A stretch of 64,000 nucleotides of DNA from positions 31,145 to 95,144 of the forward strand of contig NZ_VTOX01000014.1 in NCBI RefSeq assembly GCF_012184415.1, written 5' to 3'. The stretch is from Ramlibacter lithotrophicus (GTDB lineage: Bacteria; Pseudomonadota; Gammaproteobacteria; Burkholderiales; Burkholderiaceae_C). Shown one piece after another: positions 1 to 8,691 of this stretch. A program made the translations under genes and the position numbers. Below the pieces are notes generated by a model. The model ran no database searches. It had not been told where the DNA came from and was given only the letters and a program-made list of their open reading frames with translations. Position 1 is the first letter of the stretch; every line of letters begins with the position of its first letter.

Positions 1-3000
1 GCCAACCAGGCCGCCGCCGCCGCCGGCGTCGACATAGACGGATCGCCCGTACGCCAGCTCCGCGGACGGGAACTCGCCGAGCAGGATGTCCTGCCCCGCG
101 ACGATCGTCACGCTGCCGCCATCGCCCCCATTGGCGTTGCCGCTGCCGCCGCCGTTGACCAGCAGTTCATCGCCGATGACCACGGATCCCGCGGTGGCGG
201 TGATGGTCACCGCGCCGCCCTTGCCACCGGCCGCCTCGGACGAATAGCCGCCGGTCGACTCGACGTAGTACAGGTCGACCTTCGTTCCGGCCGTCGCGGT
301 GACGTTGACGGAGCCGCCATCCGCACCGGCGCCGCCGCTGGCGTAGATGGAGTGGCCGACGATGCTGCCGGCGGTGGACGTCACGGTCACGGCGCCACCG
401 GCGGCGCTGCTCGACCACCCGTCAGTGTCGATCGAGCCGAACGAGATTTCGTCTTGCGCGTCCAGCATCACGGTGCCGGCGACTCCGCCGCCGGTCCGGA
501 AATTGCCTTGTCCCTTGATGGCGCCGGCCGTGCCGCCAAGAACCTCGTCGCCCGCCGTAACGGATATCCCACCTCCGGCCGCCGAGACAGTGGGCGCGGA
601 CGCACCCGGGAACACGACGTCGCCGTAAGCACGAATGTCGACGTTGCCGTCGGTGGAAGTCACATCGGCCCGCACCGACAAGGCGCCGGACGACGCCTCC
701 AGCGTCACCGACTTGCCCTTGATTGCCTGCTCGACGTCCAGCGTGACCGGACGTTCGGCGTCGCCCTTCAGACTGCTGGAGAGCTTGAGCGATCCGGCCG
801 CTTCGATGCCTGCATACCCGGCGACGCTGGAGACCAGAATCGGGTTGGAGCTCGCGTACCTGAAATCACCGGCGGTGGCGCGACCCGCGACGACGCCGGT
901 GGTGTTGCCGCCGGTCGCCGTGGTCAGGTCGACCGAGGCGCCTTCCGCGAACACTTCGCTGCCGGCAAGACCGCCGGCGGCCGTCTGGGTCAGCGCGCCG
1001 CTGGCCGACAGCCGGACGAGGCCACCGAGGGCGCGGTCCGTGAAGCTCGCCATGACACCGCTCGCGCCCTCCTGGCCGCTGCCGATGCTCAAGTCGCCGC
1101 TGTTGGAGAACTTGAACGAGTGGTTGGTCTCCACGGTGCCGGCGCGGCCGGCCAGCGTGGCCACCTCGTTGGACGCCGCAGTCAGGTCGACGTCGCCGCC
1201 CGCGATCACCGTCAGCGTGTTGCTGGCACTGACCGCACCGCCGTTGCTCTGCGTGATGCCGGCGCCGGAGCTGGTGGTTTTCAGCAGCACCTCGCTGCCG
1301 TTCACCGGGGCGTCAAGGACCAGCCCGCTTTCCGCCTCGATGCTGACGGCGGCGCCGCCGCCGGTCGTGACCGCCCCCGTGACGTTGATCGTGCCGAAAC
1401 CCGTCGAGCGGATCGACACCGACGAATCGGGTGCCGCCTGGCTGACGCCGGCCAGCTCCCAGGACGCAACGGGTGCCCGGCCCACGAAAACAATGGATCC
1501 GGTGCTGCCGGTCTGCGTGGCCGAGAACGAATTGATCGTGTTGTCGCCCTGCAGGTCGATCGACTGCGCTGCCGCGACCTCCAGCGTGTGCGTCGCGACC
1601 GTCGTTCCCGGCCCCTGGGTCACGCTGCCAGTCTCGGCTTTCAGGCCGACGCTGCCGCCGCCGACCCCGGTGTCGATCGCCTGAATCCCGTCGGCGAGCA
1701 CGAGGTTGCCGGCCAGGGCGCGCAGGTTCACCGCCTGGTTCTGGGCCTTGACCCCTTCGGTCAAGCCGATCTTGCCGACCGCGAATCCTTGCGAATTGGT
1801 GAAACTGAACCCGCCGGCAGCCGCCGATCCGGCCAGTACGCCGACGCTGTTGCCGATGTTGTCCAGCGTCACGCTGCTCTCGCGCGACAACGCGACCAGG
1901 CTGGCCGCCGTGATCGGCTCCGTTTGCGAAATCGGACCCTTGGCATCGAGCGTCAATCCGCCGGCACCCGTCGCGACGATCGGTGCATTGATGGCGATCT
2001 CGCCGTCGGCCTCCAGGGTCAGACCATGCGGCGAGGCCCATTCCATCTTGCTCAAGACCTTGATGTACCCCTCGTTCGCTCCATCGTTGGCGGTCGTGAG
2101 CGTTACGGCGGCCGTCTCAAGCGAGCTCTTGAGAACGCTGGGCAAGAGAAGCGATTCGGACGCGGCGCCGTCCGGCAGGGCCTCCGCGACGTACATGTTC
2201 GTCGGATCGAGCAGCAGGCTGCCCGTGCGCCCTTGCGGCGCGCGCGTGTCCACCTGGCCGCGCATGTCGAGGTAGTGACCGGAGGTCTCGATCCTGCCGC
2301 CGTCGCCGCCGCCCGCGCCGCCGCGCGCGGACAGCGAACCCCGGACGCGCGTCGCCCCATCGGACCAGGCCACGATGGTGCCGCCGTCACCGCTTGCGAT
2401 CGCGTCCGCCTTGACCTGCACCCCGGCCTCCAGCGTGGTGCGCTGCGCATTTGCGATCCGTGCGTCCTTGCCCTGCCAGCCACCGCCCAGCAGCGCTTCG
2501 CCGCCGCCGTGCTGGCCGCTGACGTCCACCAGCGCATTGCCCCGGACCATGAGGTCGGGCGCCGTGGCGTGGACCCGGCCACCCTTGGTCCCCTGGGTCG
2601 CGGCGATCGTGCCGGCGATCTCGGCGGCGCCGGTGGCCTTCAGCACCACCTTGCCCCCGTCGACCGTTACGCCGGTCGCCTGCACCAGTCCGCTGTGCTG
2701 CAGCTGCCCGGCAAAGATGGCGACGGCATCGCCTTGCAGCGCGCCGAGGTTCACCGCCCGGTCGGCGGGCGCCTGGACGTGCAGCCGGATCCCCTCCAGG
2801 CCGCGCCCCGTCACTTCGACCGACTGGCCCGCCGCCAGCAGCGTGCCGCCGCCGGGGGCCTGCACCAGCGCGCCGCTGCCCACGTGGATCTGCGGCGCAA
2901 TGAAGACGGCATCACCCTGCCGCGCGATCACGGTGCCATCCACCTTGAGCGCGCCAGCGTCTCCACCGCCGAACATCAGCCGCCCGGCCAGCGCGTCGGC

Positions 3001-3513
3001 CTCGCTCATGCGCAGGGTGGAGGCCGTGAAGCCGGCGGTGTCCACCACCGCGCCAGCGCCCACGGCGATGCCGGACGGATTGACGACGACCAGCCGGCCG
3101 TTGGAGCTCAGCGTGCCGAAGATGGCGCTGGGGTTGTTGCCCAGAACCCGATTGATCGAGGTGCTGCCCGCGTCGGGCTGGCGAAAGTGCGTCAGGCTGC
3201 CGCCGGGCACCGAGAAGCTCTGCCAATTGATCGCCGAATGCCGCGACCCCGGTCCGTTCTGGGTCGTGACGACGAGCGAATTGCCTTGCTGCTGCAGGTT
3301 GGCCTGCCCATGGATCACCTGCGCGCCGGCTGGCTGCGCCAGCACGTCGCCGTAGGGAACGAAGGCTGCCGCCAGCGCCAGGGCCACACTGGCGGGACGG
3401 AACCCGGCGGCCAGCGGGTGACGCAGGCTGCGGCTGGGGCTTGCCTGGACCGGACGCGACGCGCGGCGCGGGACGGCGGCCGCCGCCGCTGCCCTGATGT
3501 TGGTCTTATCCAC
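1..3513 (-). CDS. Filamentous haemagglutinin-type exoprotein (TpsA family), 3' end outside window
   Basis: Large secreted adhesin-like protein of the two-partner secretion class; the window holds at least 1171 codons with no stop reached at the left edge. The GTG start at 3513 is preceded by GGGGA nine bases upstream. Residues 1 to about 58 form a long basic then hydrophobic signal peptide ending near VLAQ. Residues about 62-155 are the haemagglutination-activity/TPS domain, with INWQSFSV (94-101) and NPSGIAVG (144-151), a variant of the family's NPNG motif. The remainder is glycine-, valine- and serine-rich with short periodic motifs, as expected of a beta-helix. The opposite strand also stays open over most of this stretch, but only the minus frame gives recognisable protein. 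No TpsB transporter lies in the window; it may be beyond the left edge. The substrate or adhesion target cannot be inferred. Confidence 0.85.
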   Translation of the reverse strand, partial: MDKTNIRAAAAAAVPRRASRPVQASPSRSLRHPLAAGFRPASVALALAAAFVPYGDVLAQPAGAQVIHGQANLQQQGNSLVVTTQNGPGSRHSAINWQSFSVPGGSLTHFRQPDAGSTSINRVLGNNPSAIFGTLSSNGRLVVVNPSGIAVGAGAVVDTAGFTASTLRMSEADALAGRLMFGGGDAGALKVDGTVIARQGDAVFIAPQIHVGSGALVQAPGGGTLLAAGQSVEVTGRGLEGIRLHVQAPADRAVNLGALQGDAVAIFAGQLQHSGLVQATGVTVDGGKVVLKATGAAEIAGTIAATQGTKGGRVHATAPDLMVRGNALVDVSGQHGGGEALLGGGWQGKDARIANAQRTTLEAGVQVKADAIASGDGGTIVAWSDGATRVRGSLSARGGAGGGDGGRIETSGHYLDMRGQVDTRAPQGRTGSLLLDPTNMYVAEALPDGAASESLLLPSVLKSSLETAAVTLTTANDGANEGYIKVLSKMEWASPHGLTLEADGEIAINAPIVATGAGGLTLDAKGPISQTEPITAASLVALSRESSVTLDNIGNSVGVLAGSAAAGGFSFTNSQGFAVGKIGLTEGVKAQNQAVNLRALAGNLVLADGIQAIDTGVGGGSVGLKAETGSVTQGPGTTVATHTLEVAAAQSIDLQGDNTINSFSATQTGSTGSIVFVGRAPVASWELAGVSQAAPDSSVSIRSTGFGTINVTGAVTTGGGAAVSIEAESGLVLDAPVNGSEVLLKTTSSGAGITQSNGGAVSASNTLTVIAGGDVDLTAASNEVATLAGRAGTVETNHSFKFSNSGDLSIGSGQEGASGVMASFTDRALGGLVRLSASGALTQTAAGGLAGSEVFAEGASVDLTTATGGNTTGVVAGRATAGDFRYASSNPILVSSVAGYAGIEAAGSLKLSSSLKGDAERPVTLDVEQAIKGKSVTLEASSGALSVRADVTSTDGNVDIRAYGDVVFPGASAPTVSAAGGGISVTAGDEVLGGTAGAIKGQGNFRTGGGVAGTVMLDAQDEISFGSIDTDGWSSSAAGGAVTVTSTAGSIVGHSIYASGGAGADGGSVNVTATAGTKVDLYYVESTGGYSSEAAGGKGGAVTITATAGSVVIGDELLVNGGGSGNANGGDGGSVTIVAGQDILLGEFPSAELAYGRSVYVDAGGGGGLVG

Positions 3514-4002
3514 GGATGTATGTCCCCGAAGTGGCCTTTGGAAGGAGGCTCCCGAAAGGCGCGCAGGTACCCCCCAGTCTGCTGTAAAGGTAGCACACGG
3601 TTACACGACCGACGCATCGCGAGGACCGTGTTGCAGAAGTTCCGTGCGCTAGTTCACCAGCAGGTCCCATCGTGGCAACACCTTTTGTTACTGATCTGTT
3701 GAAGCCACGACGCCGCACGGCAGAGCACGGCCGCCTGAGGGCGCGCGACGGGGACGATCCCCCGGCGCCGTTTTCGACGGAACTGGACAAAGAGCGGGTC
3801 ACGATGTTCCTCCCGAAAAAGGAACGGCGGCTCTGCCACGCAGGCGCGCGCTGCCCCTCCTCGCGCTGAGGTGGGGCGCAACGCTAACACGGCGTTACAG
3901 GCGTCCGCAATCTCGTAAACGCCACGCCGCGGCGGAAAATCCGTTGCCTTCGCTGGTTACCATCGGACGAGCAGCGTCGGGATGGCGCTGCCCGTCGGTT
4001 CC
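3514..4002. other. Intergenic region between divergent tpsA-like and glycosyltransferase genes
   Basis: About 490 bases with no convincing gene. Short open frames occur on both strands (for example 3672-3869 +) but have no ribosome binding site or family resemblance. An extended -10-like TGCTACCTT reads toward the exoprotein near 3592-3600 on the minus strand, without a clear -35 box. The region must hold the promoters of both flanking genes. Confidence 0.5.
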
Positions 4003-4965
4003 ATGAGCATCTTCGTCAGCATCGCTTCCTATTGCGATCCCGTCCTGGGCTTCACGCTCGGGCGGGCGCTGGCGACCGCGCGCCGGCCGGACAGCCTGCA
4101 CTTCGGCATCGTCGACCAGAGCCCTGCCGCCGCGCCCCAACCGGCCGCGGCGCAACTGCAGCCGGCGCGCCTGAGTTACGTGAAGCTCGAACCCGTTTAC
4201 GCGCGCGGGCCGTGCTGGGCGCGGGCGCTCGCGATGTCGCTGTACGAGGGAGAGGACTGGTTCTTCCAGATCGACTCCCACATGGATTTCGATGCCGGCT
4301 GGGACGAGCGGCTGATCGACCAGGCGAGCGCGCTGGTCGCCGGCCGGCGCGGCGTCGTGCTGTCCTCGTATCCGAACTCCTTTGTTTTCGACCAGGGCCG
4401 GCCGGTGCGCCGGCCCGCCACCGACAAGGTGCTGGCGCATGTCGTGAAGCCGGGCGCCGCCTTCGATCCGCAGCACCCGGTGCTCGGCTTCGAAGCTCAC
4501 CCGGCGCCGGTCGACCAGCCACTGCCGGGTTTTCACGTCGGGGCAGGCTGCCTGTTCGCGCCGGGCAGCTTCGTCGATGCGTTTCCGTACGACCCCTGGT
4601 TCTACTTCCACGGCGAGGAGCAGGGGATTGCGATCCGGCTGTTCACGCATGGCTGGGACGTCTTCCACGTCCCGGGCCTGCCGGTCTATCACCTCTACAA
4701 CAACCCGGACGCCGGGGGTCCGCCGCGGCCGATGCACTGGGATGCCGCGCACGAGGCGCTGCGGCAACGCACCTGGTGGAGCCTGGAGCAGCGCTCGCGT
4801 GCGCGGCTGGCGGCGCTCGTTGCCGGCCGGCCCATGGGCGTCTACGGGCTCGGGAGCGTGCGCTCCGTGGCCGACTACGCCACGTTCAGCGGGATCGACT
4901 ACGCGGCCCGCACGATCGCGCCGCGGGCCTACAAGCCGCTGCTGCCGGAACCCGTGTCCGCCTGA
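4003..4965 (+). CDS. GlcNAc-type glycosyltransferase family protein
   Basis: Predicted cytoplasmic glycosyltransferase of the family that includes eukaryotic cytoplasmic (Skp1) GlcNAc transferases; 320 aa. The N-terminus MSIFVSIASYCDP and the QIDSHMDF block (a DxH-like sugar-nucleotide/metal site) are the family hallmarks, followed by a G-E-E-like stretch (FHGEEQGIAIR) typical of the acceptor side. An in-frame ATG at 3982 would add seven residues; I prefer 4003 because homologues begin directly with the IFVSIASY strand, and neither start has a strong Shine-Dalgarno. The 3' end overlaps the convergent uracil-DNA glycosylase gene by 37 bases (4929-4965). Donor and acceptor are unknown. Being next to a surface exoprotein suggests, but does not show, a role in surface glycosylation. 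Confidence 0.75.
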   Translation: MSIFVSIASYCDPVLGFTLGRALATARRPDSLHFGIVDQSPAAAPQPAAAQLQPARLSYVKLEPVYARGPCWARALAMSLYEGEDWFFQIDSHMDFDAGWDERLIDQASALVAGRRGVVLSSYPNSFVFDQGRPVRRPATDKVLAHVVKPGAAFDPQHPVLGFEAHPAPVDQPLPGFHVGAGCLFAPGSFVDAFPYDPWFYFHGEEQGIAIRLFTHGWDVFHVPGLPVYHLYNNPDAGGPPRPMHWDAAHEALRQRTWWSLEQRSRARLAALVAGRPMGVYGLGSVRSVADYATFSGIDYAARTIAPRAYKPLLPEPVSA

Positions 4966-5735
4966 CCGCGCAGCTGCTCGAGCGCCAGGCACAGGTCCGC
5001 CCACGCCTTGGCCTTTTCCGGCAGGTTGCGCAGCAGGTAGGCCGGGTGGTAGGTGACGACCAGCGGCACGCCCTGGTATCGGTGCACGCGGCCGCGCAGC
5101 CGGCCGATCGGCTCGGCGCTCCCCAGCAGGGACTGCACGGCAAAGCGCCCCATGGCCAGGATGATCTTCGGCCGGAGCAACTCGACCTGCCGGCGCAGGA
5201 AGGGCTCGCACTGGGCGACTTCGGCCGGATCCGGGTTGCGGTTGCCCGGCGGACGGCACTTGAGGACGTTGGCGATGTAGACCTTGCGCTGGCGGTCGAG
5301 CCCGATCGCACGCAACATGTTGTCCAGCAACTTCCCGGCCTGCCCGACGAACGGCTCGCCCTGCAGGTCCTCCTGCTCGCCGGGCGCTTCGCCCACCACC
5401 AGCCAGTCGGGCTGCGGGTCACCGACGCCGAAGACCGTGTTGGTGCGGCTGTCGCACAGGCCGCAGGCACGGCACTCGGTCACGGCCTGCCGCAGTTCCT
5501 CCCACGACAGCAGCGGCATCGCACCGGCCGGCGGCGTGGCGGTTGCCGCAGGCGACGCGATTGGCTGCCGCGGCTGCGGCTGCACCGGAGCCGGGCGCGG
5601 GGCCGGTGATGGCGGCGCGCACTGCACTTGTGCGGGCGGCGTCCGCTCGGCGTGCGCAGGCGGTAGCACCGAAAACCCGGCCAACCCCATCTCGGCCAGC
5701 ATCGCGCGGCGGCGCTCGTCGAGGGCCAGCGTCAT
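4929..5735 (-). CDS. Uracil-DNA glycosylase, family 4 (Fe-S type)
   Basis: Base-excision repair enzyme removing uracil from DNA; 268 aa. The N-terminal about 70 residues are a Pro/Ala-rich linker not conserved in the family. The catalytic domain starts near residue 75. Candidate 4Fe-4S cysteines are C88, C91 (with an extra C94), C160 and C176. The GEAPGEQED motif (115-123) and the HPAYLLRN motif with H230 mark family 4. The ATG at 5735-5733 overlaps the rimI stop as ATGA, so translation is coupled. It is the third gene of tsaB-rimI-udg, a common betaproteobacterial arrangement; the long frame continuing upstream of this ATG is rimI in another frame. Confidence 0.93.
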   Translation of the reverse strand: MTLALDERRRAMLAEMGLAGFSVLPPAHAERTPPAQVQCAPPSPAPRPAPVQPQPRQPIASPAATATPPAGAMPLLSWEELRQAVTECRACGLCDSRTNTVFGVGDPQPDWLVVGEAPGEQEDLQGEPFVGQAGKLLDNMLRAIGLDRQRKVYIANVLKCRPPGNRNPDPAEVAQCEPFLRRQVELLRPKIILAMGRFAVQSLLGSAEPIGRLRGRVHRYQGVPLVVTYHPAYLLRNLPEKAKAWADLCLALEQLRGQADTGSGSSGL

Positions 5736-6199
5736 AGCTTCAGGCTCATGACGACCGCGTTCTCGCGCTTGCCGGCGCCGGCGGGATAGTAGTTGCGGCG
5801 CTCGCCCACGCGGCGGTAGCCGTAGCGCTCGTACGTACGCTGGGCGTGGACATTGCTGGTGCGCACCTCCAGCCACAGCCATTGGGAGCCTTCGGCGCGG
5901 GCCCACAGCGCCAGGGCGTCGAGCATCAGGCGGCCCCAGCCCTGCCGCTGGTGTTCCGGCGCGACGGTGATGTTGAGCAGGTGCACCTCGTCGACCCCCT
6001 TCATCGCCACGTAATACCCCAGGAGCTCGCTGGCGGCCACCAGCATGCGGGCGTGATAGCCGGCGCGCAGCGAATCGACGAAATTGCCCTGGGTCCACGG
6101 ATGCGCGTACACCCGCTGCTCGAGGGCGACGACCGGCCCCAGCCGGTCCTCGGACATGGGCTCCAGGGAGGCTTCGGCGGTGTTCGGCAAGGCACTCAT
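5732..6199 (-). CDS. rimI: Ribosomal protein S18 alanine N-acetyltransferase
   Basis: GNAT-fold acetyltransferase, 155 aa, expected to acetylate the N-terminal alanine of ribosomal protein S18. The acetyl-CoA loop is HQRQGWGRLML (83-93), followed by the EVRTSN motif (111-116) with the RimI-type glutamate and a Tyr-rich end (YERYGY, 123-128). Start and stop overlap tsaB upstream and the glycosylase downstream by four bases each (ATGA), so the three form one coupled operon. The tsaB-rimI pairing is widespread in proteobacteria, which supports RimI over a generic GNAT. Confidence 0.93.
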   Translation of the reverse strand: MSALPNTAEASLEPMSEDRLGPVVALEQRVYAHPWTQGNFVDSLRAGYHARMLVAASELLGYYVAMKGVDEVHLLNITVAPEHQRQGWGRLMLDALALWARAEGSQWLWLEVRTSNVHAQRTYERYGYRRVGERRNYYPAGAGKRENAVVMSLKL

Positions 6200-6879
6200 T
6201 GACTCGGCATGGCGCGGGCGGCGGCGCGTTCGGCCGTCGTCTGGGCCACTTTATCGCGAATGTACAGAGGCAGGGCGCCGTCGGCGGCCACGGCCTCCCC
6301 GGCGCCGAGGAGTGCGGGCGCGAGCCGCAGCAGCGCGGTGGCGCTCGGCAAAGCGTCGACCCGCGGCCCCGGCGGCAGGCGGCCGCCGTAGGGGGTGAAG
6401 ACGTTGCCTGCCATCGCCCAGCCGGGCGGCACTGCCACGGTCTGCGGCGCATGCAGGGCGATCCCGCCATCACGGTGCCACACGCGGCCATCCCACTCGT
6501 AGGCAGCGACATAGACCTCGTCCATGCGCGCGTCCAGCAGCGCCACCACCCGGGTCACGCCGGCCCGCGCTCGCGCATCCTCCGCCACGGCAAGCAAGGT
6601 TTCCACCGGCAGCACCGGGACGTTGGCGCCGAAGGCGAGCCCCTGCGTCACCGAACAGGCGGTGCGCAGGCCCGTGAACGAGCCCGGACCGCGGCCGAAC
6701 ACGATCGCGTCGAGCTCCGGGAGCGTCAGGCCGGCCTGCGCCAGCAGGCGCTGGATGGCGGGGATGAGGGCCGCGGAGGCTTGGGCGCCACCCGGCGCTT
6801 CATGCCGGAACACCTCGCCGCCGCGCTGGACGGCGATGGCGAACACTTCGGTACTGGTGTCGAGGGCGAGCAGGTTCAA
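6196..6879 (-). CDS. tsaB: tRNA t6A biosynthesis protein TsaB
   Basis: ASKHA-fold partner of TsaD and TsaE in N6-threonylcarbamoyl-adenosine formation on ANN-decoding tRNAs; 227 aa. It begins MNLLALDTSTE and has the GPGSFTGLRT motif around 67-76, both diagnostic. The start codon is TTG at 6879, since no ATG fits the conserved N-terminus. A -10-like GATAAT lies on the minus strand at 6908-6903, about 24 bases upstream. It is first in the operon with rimI and the uracil-DNA glycosylase. The other t6A enzyme, TsaC, is encoded 5 kb away at 11075-12076. Confidence 0.95.
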   Translation of the reverse strand: MNLLALDTSTEVFAIAVQRGGEVFRHEAPGGAQASAALIPAIQRLLAQAGLTLPELDAIVFGRGPGSFTGLRTACSVTQGLAFGANVPVLPVETLLAVAEDARARAGVTRVVALLDARMDEVYVAAYEWDGRVWHRDGGIALHAPQTVAVPPGWAMAGNVFTPYGGRLPPGPRVDALPSATALLRLAPALLGAGEAVAADGALPLYIRDKVAQTTAERAAARAMPSQ

Positions 6880-6901
6880 GCAGCGGCTTTCGGGAACCCG
6901 T

Positions 6902-6924
6902 GATTATCGAGGCCCGGGATAATC
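6902..6924. promoter_or_regulatory. Symmetric divergent promoter between tsaB and dacB
   Basis: GATTATC (6902-6908) and GATAATC (6918-6924) form a perfect 7-bp inverted repeat with a 9-bp centre. Each arm contains GATAAT on the strand reading away from the centre, so it can serve as the -10 box of the gene on that side. The + strand box ends 7 bases before the dacB ATG at 6930, implying a leaderless dacB transcript. No good -35 hexamers are visible. Confidence 0.5.
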
Positions 6925-6929
6925 CCCGG

Positions 6930-8324
6930 ATGCCGCTGCCCCGCTGCGTCGCCCTGCTGCTGATTCTCGCGTCCCTTTCGGTTCGGGCCCAAGCGCTGCC
7001 GCCGGAAGTCGAGGCGGCGCTGGCCCGGGGCGGCTTGCCCGTCGATGCCGTCACGGTGCTCGTGGCGGACGCCGATGCGGCCCTGCCGCCGCGCGTGAGC
7101 CACCGCACCGAGGTGGCCGTGAACCCGGCGTCGATTGCCAAGCTTGCCACCACGGTGGCTGCGCTGGAACTGCTCGGGCCCGCCTTCACCTGGACCACCG
7201 GCGTCTATCTCGACGGACCGGTGCGCGACGGAACCCTCCATGGCGACCTCTACCTCAAGGGCGGCGGCGATCCCAAGCTGGTGGCCGAGCGGCTCTGGCT
7301 GCTGCTGCGGCGGGTGCAGGGGCTGGGCATCCGCTTCATCGCCGGCGACATCGTGCTCGATCGCAGCGCTTTCGAAGCAGTGGCGGCCGACCCGGCGGCG
7401 TTCGACGGCGAGCCGCTGCGGCCGTACAACGCGGCCCCCGATGCGCTGCTGGTGAACTTCAGGTCGCTGGTGCTGACGTTCACGCCGCAGGCAGGCCAGG
7501 CGCGCGTCCACGTCGAGCCGCCGCTGGCGGGCGTGCGCATTCCGTCGACGGTGCCACTTTCGCGGGTTGCATGCGGCGACTGGCGCGGCGGGCTCAAGGC
7601 GGACTTCAGCGAGCCCGCACGCATCCGCTTCGCCGGCGCGTATCCTGCGGCCTGTGGTGAACGGGCCTGGCCCCTGGCGTATGCCGACCCCGCAGCCTTC
7701 GCGGGACGGGCCATCGCGGGCACCTGGCATGAGGTCGGCGGACGGCTCGGCGGCCGCGTGCGCGACGGCAGCGTTCCGCCCGGCCTGGCGCCCGCCTTCG
7801 AGTGGCATTCGCCGCCGCTGGCCGAGATCGTGCGCGACCTCAACAAGTACAGCAACAACGTGATGGCGCAACAGGTGTTCCTCACGCTGAGCCTGCAGCA
7901 GCACGGCACCGGGACGCTCGAGGGCTCGCGCGAGGTCCTGCGCCGGTGGTGGCGCGACCGGATCGGTGGCCCGGACGTACCGAACTTCGGCAACGGTTCG
8001 GGGCTGTCGCGCGAAGAGCGCATCAGCGCCCGGCAACTCGGTGCGCTGCTGCAACTGGCGTGGCGCTCGCCATTGATGCCCGAGCTGCTGTCGTCGCTGC
8101 CTCTGGCGGGCGTCGACGGCACGATGCGCCGCGCCCGCGGCGACGGCGCCGGACTGGCCCACCTCAAGACCGGCAGCCTGCGCGACGTGGCCGGCGTCGC
8201 CGGGTTCGTCCATGGCGCCAGCGGCCGCCGCTACGTGCTGGTCGCGATCGCGAACCACGCGCACGCCGCCGCGATCCGGCCGGCGATCGCAGCGCTGGTG
8301 GAATGGACGGCGCGCGACCGATGA
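6930..8324 (+). CDS. dacB: D-alanyl-D-alanine carboxypeptidase/endopeptidase (PBP4)
   Basis: Periplasmic peptidase of MEROPS family S13 that trims or hydrolyses peptidoglycan cross-links; 464 aa. Residues 1-20 are a signal peptide. The penicillin-binding motifs are all present: SIAK with nucleophile S68 and K71, S308-N-N, and K413-T-G. The long insert between the first two motifs is typical of PBP4. The in-frame GTG at 6900 would place a hydrophilic stretch before the signal peptide, so ATG 6930 is chosen. It overlaps the next gene (SemiSWEET) by ATGA. Confidence 0.93.
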   Translation: MPLPRCVALLLILASLSVRAQALPPEVEAALARGGLPVDAVTVLVADADAALPPRVSHRTEVAVNPASIAKLATTVAALELLGPAFTWTTGVYLDGPVRDGTLHGDLYLKGGGDPKLVAERLWLLLRRVQGLGIRFIAGDIVLDRSAFEAVAADPAAFDGEPLRPYNAAPDALLVNFRSLVLTFTPQAGQARVHVEPPLAGVRIPSTVPLSRVACGDWRGGLKADFSEPARIRFAGAYPAACGERAWPLAYADPAAFAGRAIAGTWHEVGGRLGGRVRDGSVPPGLAPAFEWHSPPLAEIVRDLNKYSNNVMAQQVFLTLSLQQHGTGTLEGSREVLRRWWRDRIGGPDVPNFGNGSGLSREERISARQLGALLQLAWRSPLMPELLSSLPLAGVDGTMRRARGDGAGLAHLKTGSLRDVAGVAGFVHGASGRRYVLVAIANHAHAAAIRPAIAALVEWTARDR

Positions 8325-8578
8325 GCGGGTGGACGGAATTCGTCGGCGGCCTCGCCGCCGTGCTGACCACGTTCAGCTTCGTGCCGCAGGCCTGGCACAC
8401 CTTCCGCACCCGGGACGTGAGCGGGATCTCGCTGGGCATGTATTCGGTCTTCGCGTGCGGCGTCGCCTTGTGGCTGCTGTACGGGCTCCTGCTCGGCGCC
8501 TGGCCGATCGTCGCCGCGAACGGGATCACGCTGGCGCTGGCGCTCGCGATCCTGGCGATGAAACTGCGCTACCGCTGA
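8321..8578 (+). CDS. SemiSWEET-family sugar transporter
   Basis: Small membrane protein, 85 aa with three predicted transmembrane helices, the size of a bacterial SemiSWEET (half of a eukaryotic SWEET, functioning as a dimer). The helix-1 motif SFVPQAWHTFRTRDVSGIS contains the conserved Pro-Gln hinge and the following TRDVSGIS loop. The ATG overlaps the dacB stop by four bases. Substrate is presumably a small sugar from family knowledge; nothing here fixes which one. Confidence 0.88.
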   Translation: MSGWTEFVGGLAAVLTTFSFVPQAWHTFRTRDVSGISLGMYSVFACGVALWLLYGLLLGAWPIVAANGITLALALAILAMKLRYR

Positions 8579-8691
8579 GTCCGACGGGGCGGGCGCGTGG
8601 CAGGACAAACCCGAATGGCGCGCCCGGATCGGCAGGGCTTCGCTAGGATGAGGCGCCCCGCCAGCCGGGAGCTTCATACCAAGGAGACACC

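Noticed and set aside
352..3702. A 1116-codon open frame on the + strand
   Set aside because: Antisense shadow of the exoprotein gene: composition is Arg/Gly/Ala-rich with no family motif, whereas the minus frame gives a clear TPS domain.
3672..3869. 65-codon + strand frame in the exoprotein/glycosyltransferase gap
   Set aside because: No ribosome binding site, no hydrophobic or domain features, no known resemblance.
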